Part shown: positions 1 to 8,932 of the stretch, in pieces
Layout of the letters: each line of letters begins with the position of its first letter
Numbering within the stretch: position 1 is the first letter of the stretch
Origin: Slackia isoflavoniconvertens
GTDB taxonomy: Bacteria; Actinomycetota; Coriobacteriia; Coriobacteriales; Eggerthellaceae
Length of the DNA: 64,000 nt
Direction: 5' to 3'
NCBI RefSeq assembly: GCF_003725955.1
Contig: NZ_QIBZ01000006.1
Span: 98,277 to 162,276 of the forward strand
Notes under the pieces: model-generated
Seen by the model: only the letters and a program-made list of their open reading frames with translations
Told to the model about the DNA's origin: nothing
The model's database searches: none
Made by a program: the position numbers and the translations under genes

Positions 1-71
1 CTGTTCCGGGATGATTGTTCGATGCGCTGAACGCTTTGGCTCTAGCGCATCGTCGGTTTCATAATGCTTAT

Positions 72-728
72 TTACAGCACGAAGCACACGATGGCCGCGG
101 CGATGGCGCCTGCGACAAAGCCTGCCACGGCACCCGCGATAACGGCCTGTTTGGTTGCGGGGCTTTCGAAAAGCGCTGCGACCTCGCTGCCAGATGCTTC
201 ATCGGCCGAAGCTTCGGTTGGATCGCCAGCTTCTTCGAACGCTTCGTTGTCACTTTCGCCTTCGCCATACGCTTCGGACGTTTCGGTTTCGAAATGCGGC
301 TGCGGCTCGGCATGTTCGTCGTGTTTCGAGAAAACGTCGCGTTCGTGATCGCTTTGCGCATCTTCCGCCGCAACGTCGATTGGTTCGTCGAATGCCGCAG
401 ATTCATCGAAAGAGGCGGCTTCGCCGAACAAAGCGGATTTGTCGTCTCGATTTCTAGCGAAGCTGGGATTGGTGAGCGAACGGCCGGCCGGCGTGATGTC
501 CTCGAAGAAGAACTCGCCGCCTTCTTGCACGCCTTCGATAAAGCCCAAATCGGCGAGCGCGGCATACGCTGCCACGACTGATTCGTCGAACGCTCCTTCT
601 TGACCGGTGGGGCACAGTCTCATAAAGGCTGTGAGCATAACATCTTCGCCGTTGTCGGCGGCTTCTGCGAGCGTAAGCAGTTCTTCGTATTCAACGTCGC
701 TCAGTTGTACGCCGCTGTGCATTTTCAT
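72..728 (-). CDS. Hypothetical acidic tail-anchored membrane protein
   Basis: I do not recognise the family. The 218-residue product has three parts. Residues 1-80 are compact and end in a pattern (alternating small helices, then FFFEDITPAGRSL) that resembles a winged-helix domain. Residues 85-190 are strongly acidic and rich in Glu, Asp, Ser and Ala, so probably disordered. The last 24 residues form one hydrophobic Ala/Val/Gly segment with no tail beyond it, typical of a C-terminal membrane anchor. An in-frame ATG lies 14 codons upstream, but an AAGAGG ribosome site sits 7 nt before the ATG at 728, so I chose that start. The cytoplasmic domain would hang from the membrane; a regulatory role is only a guess. 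Confidence 0.6.
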   Translation of the reverse strand: MKMHSGVQLSDVEYEELLTLAEAADNGEDVMLTAFMRLCPTGQEGAFDESVVAAYAALADLGFIEGVQEGGEFFFEDITPAGRSLTNPSFARNRDDKSALFGEAASFDESAAFDEPIDVAAEDAQSDHERDVFSKHDEHAEPQPHFETETSEAYGEGESDNEAFEEAGDPTEASADEASGSEVAALFESPATKQAVIAGAVAGFVAGAIAAAIVCFVL

Positions 729-1212
729 GGGTGAACCTCTTCTTCTGGAAACAGCGTCTGATTCTAACACCTCGGCAGCAAGGGAAAGCGTGCTTTCGAA
801 AAAGGCACAAATGTTCGATTAATCGAGTATGTGCAATGGGTGCGTCCAATTATGAGGCGATGAAGCTCTCCCAATTACCAAGTAAATAAGTGAGCCCATT
901 TCATAGGCGCATCCACATCCAAGCTGGCAATTGCACGCGTAGGCAAAAGGGAACTAGCCTCCTAGATTCGTGCCAGTGACAACTCCGTAACAAATCGGAA
1001 ATCTTCATTTGATATAAAAGCTACTTAACTTGGGACGGATGATATCGGTTTGTCCTAAGAATGCGTGCAAGGGCGATAGCGCGAAGCACTCTGCACGTGA
1101 AGAATGCCAGGAGGCATTCGCGGGCGTTTCGTTTGGGATGCGCGAGCGAATGTCAAAGGTCGCCACACTGCCTGGTGAAGGGACTTCGCGCTCGAGTCAA
1201 GGAGGTTTGGCC
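729..1212. other. 484-bp intergenic region with a small palindrome
   Basis: This gap separates the divergent genes starting at 728 and 1213. The reading frame of the downstream gene stays open back to 1030, but without a ribosome site there. A perfect 7-4-7 inverted repeat (GAATGCC AGGA GGCATTC) lies at 1102-1119. A TATAAA-like box occurs near 1013 without a clear -35 partner. I see no other gene. Confidence 0.4.
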
Positions 1213-2367
1213 ATGGCTGAAGAAGTCAAAGAGTCAACCAAAGAAAAGTCCAGCGTTGGACGCGTGCTGCAAATCGGCGGCGCCGTCGTTGGCACGCTTG
1301 TCGGTTCTGGCTTTGCATCGGGCCAGGAGGTCATGCAGTACTTTACGGCATACGGCATTCCGGGCGTGTGGGGCGCTGTGCTTACCATGGTGCTGTTCGC
1401 ACTTATGTGCGCCGCCGTTACGTATTACGGCTGGAAGTTCGCGAAATCGGAGCACTTCTCCGCATTCCGCCATTACTGCGGCAAGTATTTCGGCGCGTTC
1501 ATGGATATTTTCTCGGTGCTGTTCTGCTTCCTTGTCGGCATTGTTATGACCTCTGGCTCGGGTGCGATGTTCGAGCAGTACTTCGGTATTCCTGCGGTTG
1601 CCGGTTCTACGGTTATGGCGCTTATTGCCTTGGGTAGCGCATGGCTTGGCCTGGAAAAGCTGACCAAGGTTCTGGGCTCCACGGCTCCTATCTGCATCGT
1701 GTTCCTTGTTGGCGTGTCTCTTGTGACTGCCGCAATGAACTGGGGCAACCTCGCTAATGCCGACGCGATGGTCGCTGCTGCCGACGCTTCGGGCAATGTG
1801 CTGCGCGCTGTTGATTTCGCGGCTCCCCTGTGGATCGTCATTATCGTGACTGCCTTGAACTATGTTGCCCACAACATCGTCGCTGGCGTTCCATTCATTT
1901 CCAAGGTTGGCACGCAGGCCAAAAACGGCAAGGAGGCCCTGTGGGGTGGCCTGCTCGGCGGCATTCTGCTGGGCCTGTGCGCGCTTGCGCTGAACTTCGG
2001 CATGCTTACCACCTACGATCAGGTTTACATGCTTGAGGTTCCTGGCCTTGAGTTCGCCAAGATGCTCAACCCTGTCATGGGTGCAATTTACGCGGCTATT
2101 CTCATCATCATGATTTACAACACCATTGTCCCTATGATGATTTCGGTTGCGAACCTGTTTGTAAAAGACGAGAAGGATCCCGTGAAGTACCGCGCGATGC
2201 TCATTGCGCTTGCTGTGATCTTCCTCATTGGTGGCCAGTTCAAGTTCTCGGTGCTCATTAACATCATCTACCCATTCGTGGGTTATGTTGGCATCGTCTT
2301 CATGGTCGTGGTGTTTGTTCAGTTCCTTCGCTGGAAGTGCTTCGGCAAGAAGGAGCCCCAGGAATAA
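1213..2367 (+). CDS. YkvI-like membrane transporter (APC superfamily)
   Basis: The 384-residue protein is almost entirely hydrophobic with about ten membrane segments. Its first segment carries the glycine-rich GTLVGSGFASGQE stretch, which is characteristic of YkvI-family proteins of the amino acid-polyamine-cation superfamily. Substrate unknown; in this superfamily it is usually an amino acid or amine. A 25-residue charged N-terminus precedes the first segment. The frame is open further upstream, but an AAGGAGG site lies 7 nt before the ATG at 1213, which decides the start. A strong terminator follows, so it is probably monocistronic. Confidence 0.75.
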   Translation: MAEEVKESTKEKSSVGRVLQIGGAVVGTLVGSGFASGQEVMQYFTAYGIPGVWGAVLTMVLFALMCAAVTYYGWKFAKSEHFSAFRHYCGKYFGAFMDIFSVLFCFLVGIVMTSGSGAMFEQYFGIPAVAGSTVMALIALGSAWLGLEKLTKVLGSTAPICIVFLVGVSLVTAAMNWGNLANADAMVAAADASGNVLRAVDFAAPLWIVIIVTALNYVAHNIVAGVPFISKVGTQAKNGKEALWGGLLGGILLGLCALALNFGMLTTYDQVYMLEVPGLEFAKMLNPVMGAIYAAILIIMIYNTIVPMMISVANLFVKDEKDPVKYRAMLIALAVIFLIGGQFKFSVLINIIYPFVGYVGIVFMVVVFVQFLRWKCFGKKEPQE

Positions 2368-2391
2368 GGCTCGTTTCAGAGCATGAAATCA

Positions 2392-2419
2392 GGCGCTGGC
2401 TTCGGCCGGCGCCTTTTTT
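2392..2419 (+). terminator. Rho-independent terminator after the YkvI-like gene
   Basis: A 9-bp GC-rich stem (GGCGCTGGC / GCCGGCGCC, one T-G pair) closed by a TTCG tetraloop is followed by six T residues. Confidence 0.85.
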
Positions 2420-2452
2420 GGTTGTCTGGGGTTCGGGCGGGCGTGTCGGCAT

Positions 2453-2555
2453 GCCGGCGAGCGGACGCGGCTGTGGGTCGAAGAACGGCGCGGCGGCAGC
2501 CGGCGAGCGGACGCGGCTGTGGGTCGAAGAACGGCGCGGCGGCAGCCGGCGAGCG
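2453..2555. repeat. 46-bp tandem repeat, two full copies and a partial third
   Basis: The unit beginning GCCGGCGAGCGGACGCGG is repeated exactly at 2453-2498 and 2499-2544, then starts again for 11 bases at 2545-2555. It lies between the terminator of the preceding gene and the ribosome site of the AEC transporter gene. No SNP separates the two full copies. Confidence 0.85.
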
Positions 2556-2620
2556 CGCACGACCTCATCCGCTTTGTCTTGGAAACCGATTCATTCCTTT
2601 TGTATTGAGGAGGCGACGCC

Positions 2621-3550
2621 GTGGAAGGCGTTCTCATAAAGGTTGCGGCGTTTGTGGCGATAATCTTCGCTGGATACTTCGCTGGGCGATCGGGTTCGTT
2701 CGGAAAGCGCCCCGGCGAGGTTGTATCGAAAATCGTGTTCATGTTCACGCTGCCGTGCTCGGTGGTGCATGCGTTCGGAAGTGCCCAGTTCACGCCGCAG
2801 CTTCTTGTGCTCGTGCCCGTTGGGCTTGCGTGCGCGTTCGTTCCGTACGTCGTAGCCGCGATTGTGAGCAGGCGCTGCGAGCGAGACGACCGAGTCTTCT
2901 ACATGCTTAACATATGCGGTTTCAACATTGGATGTTTTGCGCTGCCGTATGTTCAAGCGCTTTTTTCACCGGAAATGGCCGTCGCGGTATGCATGTTCGA
3001 TGCGGGAAATGCCATGATGATGACAGGTGGCGCCTATGCGTTGACCGGCCTTGTTGCGGGAACGGGCAAGGGGCCAATCGAACAACCCCTGAAATTCGTC
3101 ATGAAACGGCTGTTTAGCTCATTGCCATTCGATGCGTACCTCATTTTGATCGTACTTGCAGTTTTCGATATCCAAATTCCGCAGCAGGTTGTCGCGTTTA
3201 CCGAGCCCATTGCGAATGCGAATGCGTTTTGTGCCATGCTTATGCTCGGTCTTATGATTGGCTTTACGTCGGCGGGCGCGAAGCTTAAGAAGGTTGCAAT
3301 TATTCTTGGGGCGCGTGCGCTGTTTTCAATCGCATTCTGCATGTTGACCTTCGCGTTCTTGCCGTTTGATTTCATGACAAAGCTGGTCGTGTGCATTCTT
3401 TTGTGGGCGCCGGCAAGTGCTATGGGGCCTACCTTCACGTTATGGTGCGGCGGCGACGAAAAGCTTGCCGGACTTTCAAACGGCATCACGATTGTGGAGG
3501 CTATCGTAGTCGCAACGGCAATCGTGCTCGCGACGGGCGTTGCGGCGTAG
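2621..3550 (+). CDS. AEC family transporter (auxin efflux carrier-like)
   Basis: The 309-residue product has about ten hydrophobic segments in the five-plus-five layout of AEC permeases. It opens with a segment containing FAGYFAGRSG and then a conserved region (KIVFMFTLPCSVVHAF) like that of bacterial malate/organic acid carriers. The substrate cannot be read from sequence; bacterial members move dicarboxylates or other organic acids. Translation starts at GTG 2621, placed 7 nt after a GAGGAGG ribosome site. The gene stands alone and converges on the suf operon, with a large inverted repeat between them. Confidence 0.75.
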   Translation: MEGVLIKVAAFVAIIFAGYFAGRSGSFGKRPGEVVSKIVFMFTLPCSVVHAFGSAQFTPQLLVLVPVGLACAFVPYVVAAIVSRRCERDDRVFYMLNICGFNIGCFALPYVQALFSPEMAVAVCMFDAGNAMMMTGGAYALTGLVAGTGKGPIEQPLKFVMKRLFSSLPFDAYLILIVLAVFDIQIPQQVVAFTEPIANANAFCAMLMLGLMIGFTSAGAKLKKVAIILGARALFSIAFCMLTFAFLPFDFMTKLVVCILLWAPASAMGPTFTLWCGGDEKLAGLSNGITIVEAIVVATAIVLATGVAA

Positions 3551-3605
3551 ACAGGGTAGAAGGCGAGGTATAGCTTGAATTGATGTTCGAAAAGATAAAA
3601 ACCAA

Positions 3606-3671
3606 GAGGAGGCCTAATTCTCATTCCTGAACGCCTGGAACGTTGTGAAGGAACGGGAATTAGACCTCCTC
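3606..3671. other. 22-bp inverted repeat between convergent genes
   Basis: Arms 3606-3627 and 3650-3671 pair at 19 of 22 positions around a 22-nt loop; both arms hold the GAGGAGG...CTAATTC motif and its complement. It sits between the ends of the AEC transporter gene and sufU. No U-tract follows on either strand, so it is not a canonical terminator, although a bidirectional transcription stop is the simplest role. Confidence 0.55.
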
Positions 3672-3701
3672 GGTAGGTCGAACGAACTTCGAAAAAAGCA
3701 G

Positions 3702-4157
3702 CTATTCGGTGGTCGCAGGAGCTGCGTCGGCATTTTCGCGCAGCATGCCGTCGAGGGTGCGCCAAGCGAGTTCGGCGCACTTCACGCGTGCAGGCATGTG
3801 GGAAATGTCTTGCAGCTGGGCAGCTTCATCGAGGTCGATTTTGTCTTGCTCGGTGAGTTCCTTGCCCTTAATCATGTCAATGAACAATTGCGAGAGACGC
3901 AGTGCCTCTTCGACGGTCTCGCCGGTAATCACGTCGGCCATCATGTCGGCAGAAGCCTGGCTCACAGCGCAACCGTGACCGGTGAAGGCCGCTTCCTCAA
4001 TCACTCCGTCCTCGACGCGCAACGACAGCGTGAGTTCGTCGCCGCAGCTCGGGTTGATGCCTTCGTGCGTATGCGTGGCGCCATCCATCTCGTATTTGTA
4101 ATCGGGGTGTGCGTTGTGGTCCATCAACGCCGTGGTGTAAATTCCGCTATTCGCCAT
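3702..4157 (-). CDS. sufU: SufU-type iron-sulfur cluster assembly protein
   Basis: SufU accepts sulfur from the cysteine desulfurase SufS and passes it to the SufBCD scaffold. The 151-residue product holds the expected zinc-site ligands: Cys38 and Asp40 in NPSCGD, Cys62 in GHGCAVSQAS and Cys126 in ARVKCAELAW. The roughly 20-residue insertion between the second and third cysteines marks SufU rather than IscU. It is the last gene of the suf operon and its start overlaps the end of sufS by 11 nt, implying coupled translation. The last ten residues are low complexity. Confidence 0.92.
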   Translation of the reverse strand: MANSGIYTTALMDHNAHPDYKYEMDGATHTHEGINPSCGDELTLSLRVEDGVIEEAAFTGHGCAVSQASADMMADVITGETVEEALRLSQLFIDMIKGKELTEQDKIDLDEAAQLQDISHMPARVKCAELAWRTLDGMLRENADAAPATTE

Positions 4158-5475
4158 GGAACATGCTCCAAACTCGATTCAGGCCAGCCACCAGCTTGTC
4201 GACGTCGCCCTTGTCGTTGTAGAAGGCGAGCGACGCGCGGCAGCAGGCGAGGTTTTCAACGCCAAGCCAGGTGAGAAGCGGCTGGGCGCAATGATGGCCA
4301 GCGCGAATGGCGACCTGGTCCATGTCGAGGATACTCGCCACGTCGTGCGGGTGAATGCCGTTCACATTAAAGCTCACGACGCCATGATGCATGTTTGCAT
4401 CGGGGTGGCCGATGATAGTGACGAAATCGAGCTTGCCGAGCTCTTCCATGCAATAGGCTACAAGGGCTTTCTCGCGGGCTTCGATAACATCGATGCCCAC
4501 CGATTCGACGTAGGCGACGGCTGCGGCGGTGGCGTAGATGCCTGCCGCGTCTTGCGTGCCCGCCTCGAACTTCTCGGGGACAGGCGCCCAGGTGGCGTCT
4601 TGCTCGGTCACGTTGTCGATCATTTCGCCGCCGGTAAGGAAGGGCGGCATGGCGTTGAGCAGTTCGTCTTTGCCCCACAGCACGCCCATGCCGAAGGGGC
4701 CAAAGAGCTTGTGCGCCGAGAACGCCAGGAAGTCGCAGCCGATTTCGGTTACGTCGACCTTCACGTGCGGCACCGACTGGGCGCCGTCGACCACGAAGTA
4801 GCCGCCCTGCTCATGCACGCGGCGACCGAGTTCCTTGACGGGGTTTTCGATACCCAAAACATTGGACACGTGCACGCACGAGAGAATCTTCGTCTTCGGG
4901 CCGATTTTCGCATCCATTTCTTCGGGCGTGATAATGCCGTTCTCGTCGGGGTAGAGGTACACGAGCTTCGCGCCCGCCGCGCGACAGGCTTGCTGCCACG
5001 GGATGAGGTTCGAGTGGTGCTCCATGATGGTGATGCACACTTCATCGCCCGGCTCGAGAACCGTCGGAGCGAACGCTTTGGCGACGATGTTGAGCGCCTC
5101 GCTCGCGTTGCGGCACATTACGACATCTTGGGCCTTGGGAGCGCCGATGAACCTCGCAACGCGGTTGCGTGCCACATCGATTGCCTCGGTTGCTTCGACG
5201 GATAGGCGGTAAAGGCCGCGCAGTGCGTTCGCGTTCATTTCCTCGTAGAAGCGGCGCTGAGCGTCGAGCACGGTTTTCGGGCGCTGCGCGGTTGCGGCGC
5301 TGTCGAGGAACGCGAGGTCGGGATGGTTGGCGAGCAGCGGGAAGTCGCGCTTGTAGGGGTTTTCGGCGATGTTGGCCGCGCACACGATATCGGGAGCGGT
5401 GGCCGAAGTCGCCGCGGCATGGGCGGCATCGGCGATGGCGCAGGCGCTCGCGGCGGTGTTGGTGGTTTCAGTCAT
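4147..5475 (-). CDS. sufS: SufS cysteine desulfurase (PLP-dependent, group II)
   Basis: SufS removes sulfur from L-cysteine, giving alanine and an enzyme persulfide for SufU. The PLP lysine lies in SAHKLFGPFGMG near residue 255, and the catalytic cysteine in RAGHHCAQP near residue 396, both typical of group II desulfurases. Compared with usual SufS lengths of about 405-415, this 442-residue protein has an extra Ala-rich N-terminus of about 35 residues before NPYKRDFPLL. Whether that extension is translated depends on the start; no strong ribosome site is visible at the annotated ATG. It lies between sufD and sufU. Confidence 0.92.
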   Translation of the reverse strand: MTETTNTAASACAIADAAHAAATSATAPDIVCAANIAENPYKRDFPLLANHPDLAFLDSAATAQRPKTVLDAQRRFYEEMNANALRGLYRLSVEATEAIDVARNRVARFIGAPKAQDVVMCRNASEALNIVAKAFAPTVLEPGDEVCITIMEHHSNLIPWQQACRAAGAKLVYLYPDENGIITPEEMDAKIGPKTKILSCVHVSNVLGIENPVKELGRRVHEQGGYFVVDGAQSVPHVKVDVTEIGCDFLAFSAHKLFGPFGMGVLWGKDELLNAMPPFLTGGEMIDNVTEQDATWAPVPEKFEAGTQDAAGIYATAAAVAYVESVGIDVIEAREKALVAYCMEELGKLDFVTIIGHPDANMHHGVVSFNVNGIHPHDVASILDMDQVAIRAGHHCAQPLLTWLGVENLACCRASLAFYNDKGDVDKLVAGLNRVWSMFHGE

Positions 5476-5492
5476 AAGCGTGAGCCTCGAAT

Positions 5493-6725
5493 CTATTCGG
5501 CTTCGTCGAATTGGGCGGGAACGCCAATTTCGGCTGCGAGTTTCGCAATTGCCTGGCGCGTGTAGGCGTCGGGCGTGGTAATCGCGGCATCTTCAAACGT
5601 TGCGGTGGCGAACAGGCGCTCGGCGGCTTCTTGCGAAATGCCGCGGCTCATGAGGTAGTTGAGTTGTTCGGGGCGCATGTGGCCAATAGTAGCGCCGTGG
5701 TTGCCCGCGACGTCGTCTTCGCTGCACAGGATAATGGGAATCGAATTGTTCTTCACGCGCTCGTCGGCGAGGATGACCGATTCGGTTTCGGTGCCTTCCG
5801 CGCCTGCGCAACCGCATGCCAAATCAATGGTGCCGCGAAGAATTTTCGTGCACTCGTCGGTGAGCACGCCTTGCGCGTCCATGAGGCACGTGGTTTTCTC
5901 ACCGCGGTGGCGCAGCAGGTAGTTGAAGTCGAGCGCTTCTTCGCCATGGCCCACATAGCGCGTGGTCACGTGCACGTCGGAGCGCTTGCCCGACAGGTTG
6001 CCGGCCAGGCCCACAAACGATTTGCCTGCGCCGAGTACGGTGTGGCGCACGGTGATGCGTGCGTCGTCGTCGAGGAACAGCGCAGTGTCGTCCATGGTGG
6101 TAAAGCCGTCGCTGGCGGCATGCACGGTTTGAATGTCTACGTGCGCGTCGGCATCGGCAAATACGCCGAGCGTGGAGCCGATGACGCCTTCGCCCGCCTC
6201 GGGGGCGTCGAAGCACACGAGCACCTGGGCGCTCGCGCCTTCTTCGACGACAACGTCGAGGGAAGCGACGCTTGCGGCGGCGTTTTTGCCATGCGCATGC
6301 ACGACGATGGGCTCGGCAAGTGCGGTACCAGCGGGAACACGCACGGCACGCGTTTTGGCTGCGTGCGCGGCGAGCCACTCGCCTGCGGTGCGGCCCATGC
6401 CGTGCTCGAAGGCCTGAGGCATGTCGCGCGTGACGGGCGACGTTGCGGCCAAATCGAGGTTCACTTCGCTGCCGTTGAGAATCTCGTCGTCGGGCTGGGT
6501 GTTATTCTGGGTTTTCGCCTGATCGGGGCGCGTAGCCCATGCGGCAAGCGCAGCGGTGGCAAATGCGCCGAACTCGGCTTCTTGCGCGCCTTCGGGCACG
6601 TGAATCTCGATACCGTCGGCAATGGAGTCGACAACGTCGACTTCCGCTTCGTTCATATCTAAGCGATGCCAGGTGGGGGAGATGAGCGCGTTGGCGCGCA
6701 GGGTCGTCGTGGTGGTTTCGACCAT
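5493..6725 (-). CDS. sufD: SufD-like scaffold subunit of the SufBCD complex
   Basis: This 410-residue protein has the beta-helix core of the SufB/SufD family in its second half (runs such as CSEDDVAGNHGATIG and YLMSRGISQEAAERLF), and its C-terminal helices match those of SufB next door. SufD partners SufB on the ATPase SufC to build Fe-S clusters. The start ATG shares one base with the sufB stop codon (TAATG), so the two are translationally coupled. I call it SufD because the neighbouring gene is the better SufB match and because the N-terminal half is divergent, as is usual for SufD. Confidence 0.88.
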   Translation of the reverse strand: MVETTTTTLRANALISPTWHRLDMNEAEVDVVDSIADGIEIHVPEGAQEAEFGAFATAALAAWATRPDQAKTQNNTQPDDEILNGSEVNLDLAATSPVTRDMPQAFEHGMGRTAGEWLAAHAAKTRAVRVPAGTALAEPIVVHAHGKNAAASVASLDVVVEEGASAQVLVCFDAPEAGEGVIGSTLGVFADADAHVDIQTVHAASDGFTTMDDTALFLDDDARITVRHTVLGAGKSFVGLAGNLSGKRSDVHVTTRYVGHGEEALDFNYLLRHRGEKTTCLMDAQGVLTDECTKILRGTIDLACGCAGAEGTETESVILADERVKNNSIPIILCSEDDVAGNHGATIGHMRPEQLNYLMSRGISQEAAERLFATATFEDAAITTPDAYTRQAIAKLAAEIGVPAQFDEAE

Positions 6726-8137
6726 TATCCAATCGCCCCTTCCATTTCGAGTTTGATGAGGTTGTTCATTTCGACTGCGTATTCGAGCGGCAGTTCTTTG
6801 CTCACGGGGTCGGCAAAGCCGTTGACGACCATGGTGCGCGCTTCTTCTTCGGAAATACCGCGGCTCATAAGATAGAACACGGTGTCGTCGGAGATGCGGC
6901 CGATGGTGGCCTCGTGGCCCACGTCGACGTTCTTGCAGCGAATGTCCATTGCAGGAATGGTGTCGGAGCGGCTGTCGGCGTCGAGCATGAGCGATTGGCA
7001 GCTTACCGATGCGGCGGAGTTCTCGGCCTTCTCGGTTGCCACGACGCTCGAGCGGAACGTGGACACGCCGCCGCCCTTCGAAATCGACTTTGTTTCAATC
7101 GCAGCGCTCGTGTCGGGTGCAGCGAGCACGACTTTGCAGCCGGTATCGAGGTTTTGGCCCTGGCCGGCGAACGTAATGCCCGTGAAAGTGCAGGTCGACT
7201 TGCGTCCGGAAAGAATAGACATGGGATAGAGGTAGCCTACATGGCTGCCGAAGCTGCCCGAAACCCATTCGATCGATCCGCCCTCGTCGCATACCGAGCG
7301 TTTCGTGTTCAGGTTGTACATGTTCTTCGACCAGTTCTCGATGGTCGAATAGCGCAGGTGCGCGTTTTTGCCAACGAACAGCTCAACGGCGCCTGCGTGC
7401 AGGTTCGCCACGTTGTATTTCGGGGCCGAGCAGCCTTCGATGAAGTGCAGATCGGCACCATCTTCTACAATGATGAGCGTGTGCTCGAACTGGCCTGCGC
7501 CCTTCGCATTCAGGCGGAAGTAACTCTGCAGCGGGAAGTCGAGTTTGGTGTCTTTCGGCACGTACACGAAGCTGCCGCCCGACCACACGGCGCCGTGGAG
7601 CGCTGCGAATTTATGGTCGGTGGGCGGAATGAGCGTCATGAATTTCTCGCGAATGAGCGGCTCCCACTTGGGGTCGTGCAGCGCTTCTTCGATGCCCGAA
7701 TACACGATGCCCATCTTCGAGGCGGTGTCTTGCATGTTGTGATACACGAGCTCGGAGTCGTACTGGGCGCCGACGCCTGCGAGATACGCGCGCTCGGCTT
7801 GCGGAATGCCCAGACGGTCGAACGTGTTCTTCACGTCGTCGGGCAGGCTTTCCCAGTCGCTTTTCTGGTCGGTATTGGGCTTGACGTAAGTGACGATGTT
7901 GTCCATGTCCAAGCCCGCGATAGACGGACCCCAATCGGGGGCAGACATGCTCTTGTAAATTTCGAGCGACTTCAGGCGAAACTCGAGCATCCATTCGGGC
8001 TCGTCTTTCTTCGCGGAAATCTCGCGTACGATTTCGGGCGTGAGACCTGCATCGAGGCGCTCGAAGCCCTCTTCGCCGTAGCGGAAGTCGTAGAGGCTGC
8101 GGTCGATGTCCGCAACTTCGGAATGTTGCTTTGCCAT
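6725..8137 (-). CDS. sufB: SufB scaffold protein
   Basis: SufB is the main cluster-building scaffold of the SUF system. The 470-residue product is the normal length. It contains conserved SufB stretches: EALHDPKWEPLIREKF, GGSFVYVPKDTKLDFPLQSYFR, a cysteine- and glutamate-bearing segment ending in SCQSLMLD, and the C-terminal GHEATIGRISDDTVFYLMSRG. It follows sufC by 15 nt and is coupled to sufD through a TAATG overlap. No inteins or truncation. Confidence 0.94.
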   Translation of the reverse strand: MAKQHSEVADIDRSLYDFRYGEEGFERLDAGLTPEIVREISAKKDEPEWMLEFRLKSLEIYKSMSAPDWGPSIAGLDMDNIVTYVKPNTDQKSDWESLPDDVKNTFDRLGIPQAERAYLAGVGAQYDSELVYHNMQDTASKMGIVYSGIEEALHDPKWEPLIREKFMTLIPPTDHKFAALHGAVWSGGSFVYVPKDTKLDFPLQSYFRLNAKGAGQFEHTLIIVEDGADLHFIEGCSAPKYNVANLHAGAVELFVGKNAHLRYSTIENWSKNMYNLNTKRSVCDEGGSIEWVSGSFGSHVGYLYPMSILSGRKSTCTFTGITFAGQGQNLDTGCKVVLAAPDTSAAIETKSISKGGGVSTFRSSVVATEKAENSAASVSCQSLMLDADSRSDTIPAMDIRCKNVDVGHEATIGRISDDTVFYLMSRGISEEEARTMVVNGFADPVSKELPLEYAVEMNNLIKLEMEGAIG

Positions 8138-8152
8138 AGTGAGCCTCCGCCT

Positions 8153-8932
8153 TTACGCTTGCGCGGCCTGGGCGGCTTGCTCGAACTGCTCGAAGCCTTC
8201 CGTGTCGATTTTCTCTATGAGCGAGGCCGGGCCTTCGTGCACCATGCGGCCCTTCACCATGACATGCACGCGGTCGACATCGACGCGCTCAAGAATGCGC
8301 GTGTTGTGCGTGATGATGATGAGCGTGCCGTCACAGGTATGGCGGTATGCATCGATGCCGCGCGAAACGACGGAAAGGGCGTCGACGTCGAGGCCCGAGT
8401 CGGTTTCGTCGAGAATGGCCAGCTTCGGCTTGAGCAGCAGCAGCTGCAGCATTTCGAGCTTCTTCTTTTCGCCGCCCGAGAAGCCAACGCCCAGCTCGCG
8501 GTCGAGGTAGGCGGGGTCGAAGTCGAGTTCTTCGCACAGTTCTTGGGTGTGCTTGCGGAACTGCTTGCCCTTAAGGTTCAGGCCCTCGCGGCCAGCGGCC
8601 GCTGCGCGCAGGAAGCTCGACAGCGGAACGCCGGGAATTTCGACGGGCGCCTGGAAGCTCAAGAACATGCCTGCATGGCTGCGCTTGTCGGGCGAAAGCG
8701 TAGTAACGTCCTGGCCGTTGAACACGATGGAGCCAGCGGTCACGTTGTACGTGGGATCGCCCATTACGACATGGCCAAGGGTGGATTTGCCGGCGCCGTT
8801 AGGGCCCATGAGCACGTGGGTTTCGCCTTGAGCGACGCTCAGGTCGATGCCGTGCAGAATCTCCTTTTCGTCGACCGACGCGGTGAGGCCGCTGACGCGC
8901 AGCAGCTCTCCCGTTGAGGTTTCTAATGCCAT
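8153..8932 (-). CDS. sufC: SufC ABC-type ATPase
   Basis: SufC powers the SufBCD scaffold. The 259-residue protein has a Walker A motif (GPNGAGKST), the ABC signature in the SufC form (GFSGGEKKKLEMLQLL), and a Walker B region LAILDETDSGLD with the SufC-specific ETDSGLD. An in-frame ATG lies 35 codons upstream, but the intervening residues do not resemble SufC and an AAAGG ribosome site precedes the ATG at 8932; that start gives the family length. It is the first gene of the operon. Confidence 0.93.
   Translation of the reverse strand: MALETSTGELLRVSGLTASVDEKEILHGIDLSVAQGETHVLMGPNGAGKSTLGHVVMGDPTYNVTAGSIVFNGQDVTTLSPDKRSHAGMFLSFQAPVEIPGVPLSSFLRAAAAGREGLNLKGKQFRKHTQELCEELDFDPAYLDRELGVGFSGGEKKKLEMLQLLLLKPKLAILDETDSGLDVDALSVVSRGIDAYRHTCDGTLIIITHNTRILERVDVDRVHVMVKGRMVHEGPASLIEKIDTEGFEQFEQAAQAAQA

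Noticed and set aside
2453..2555. Tandem repeats as a CRISPR array
   Set aside because: Units abut without spacers, so it is an ordinary tandem repeat.
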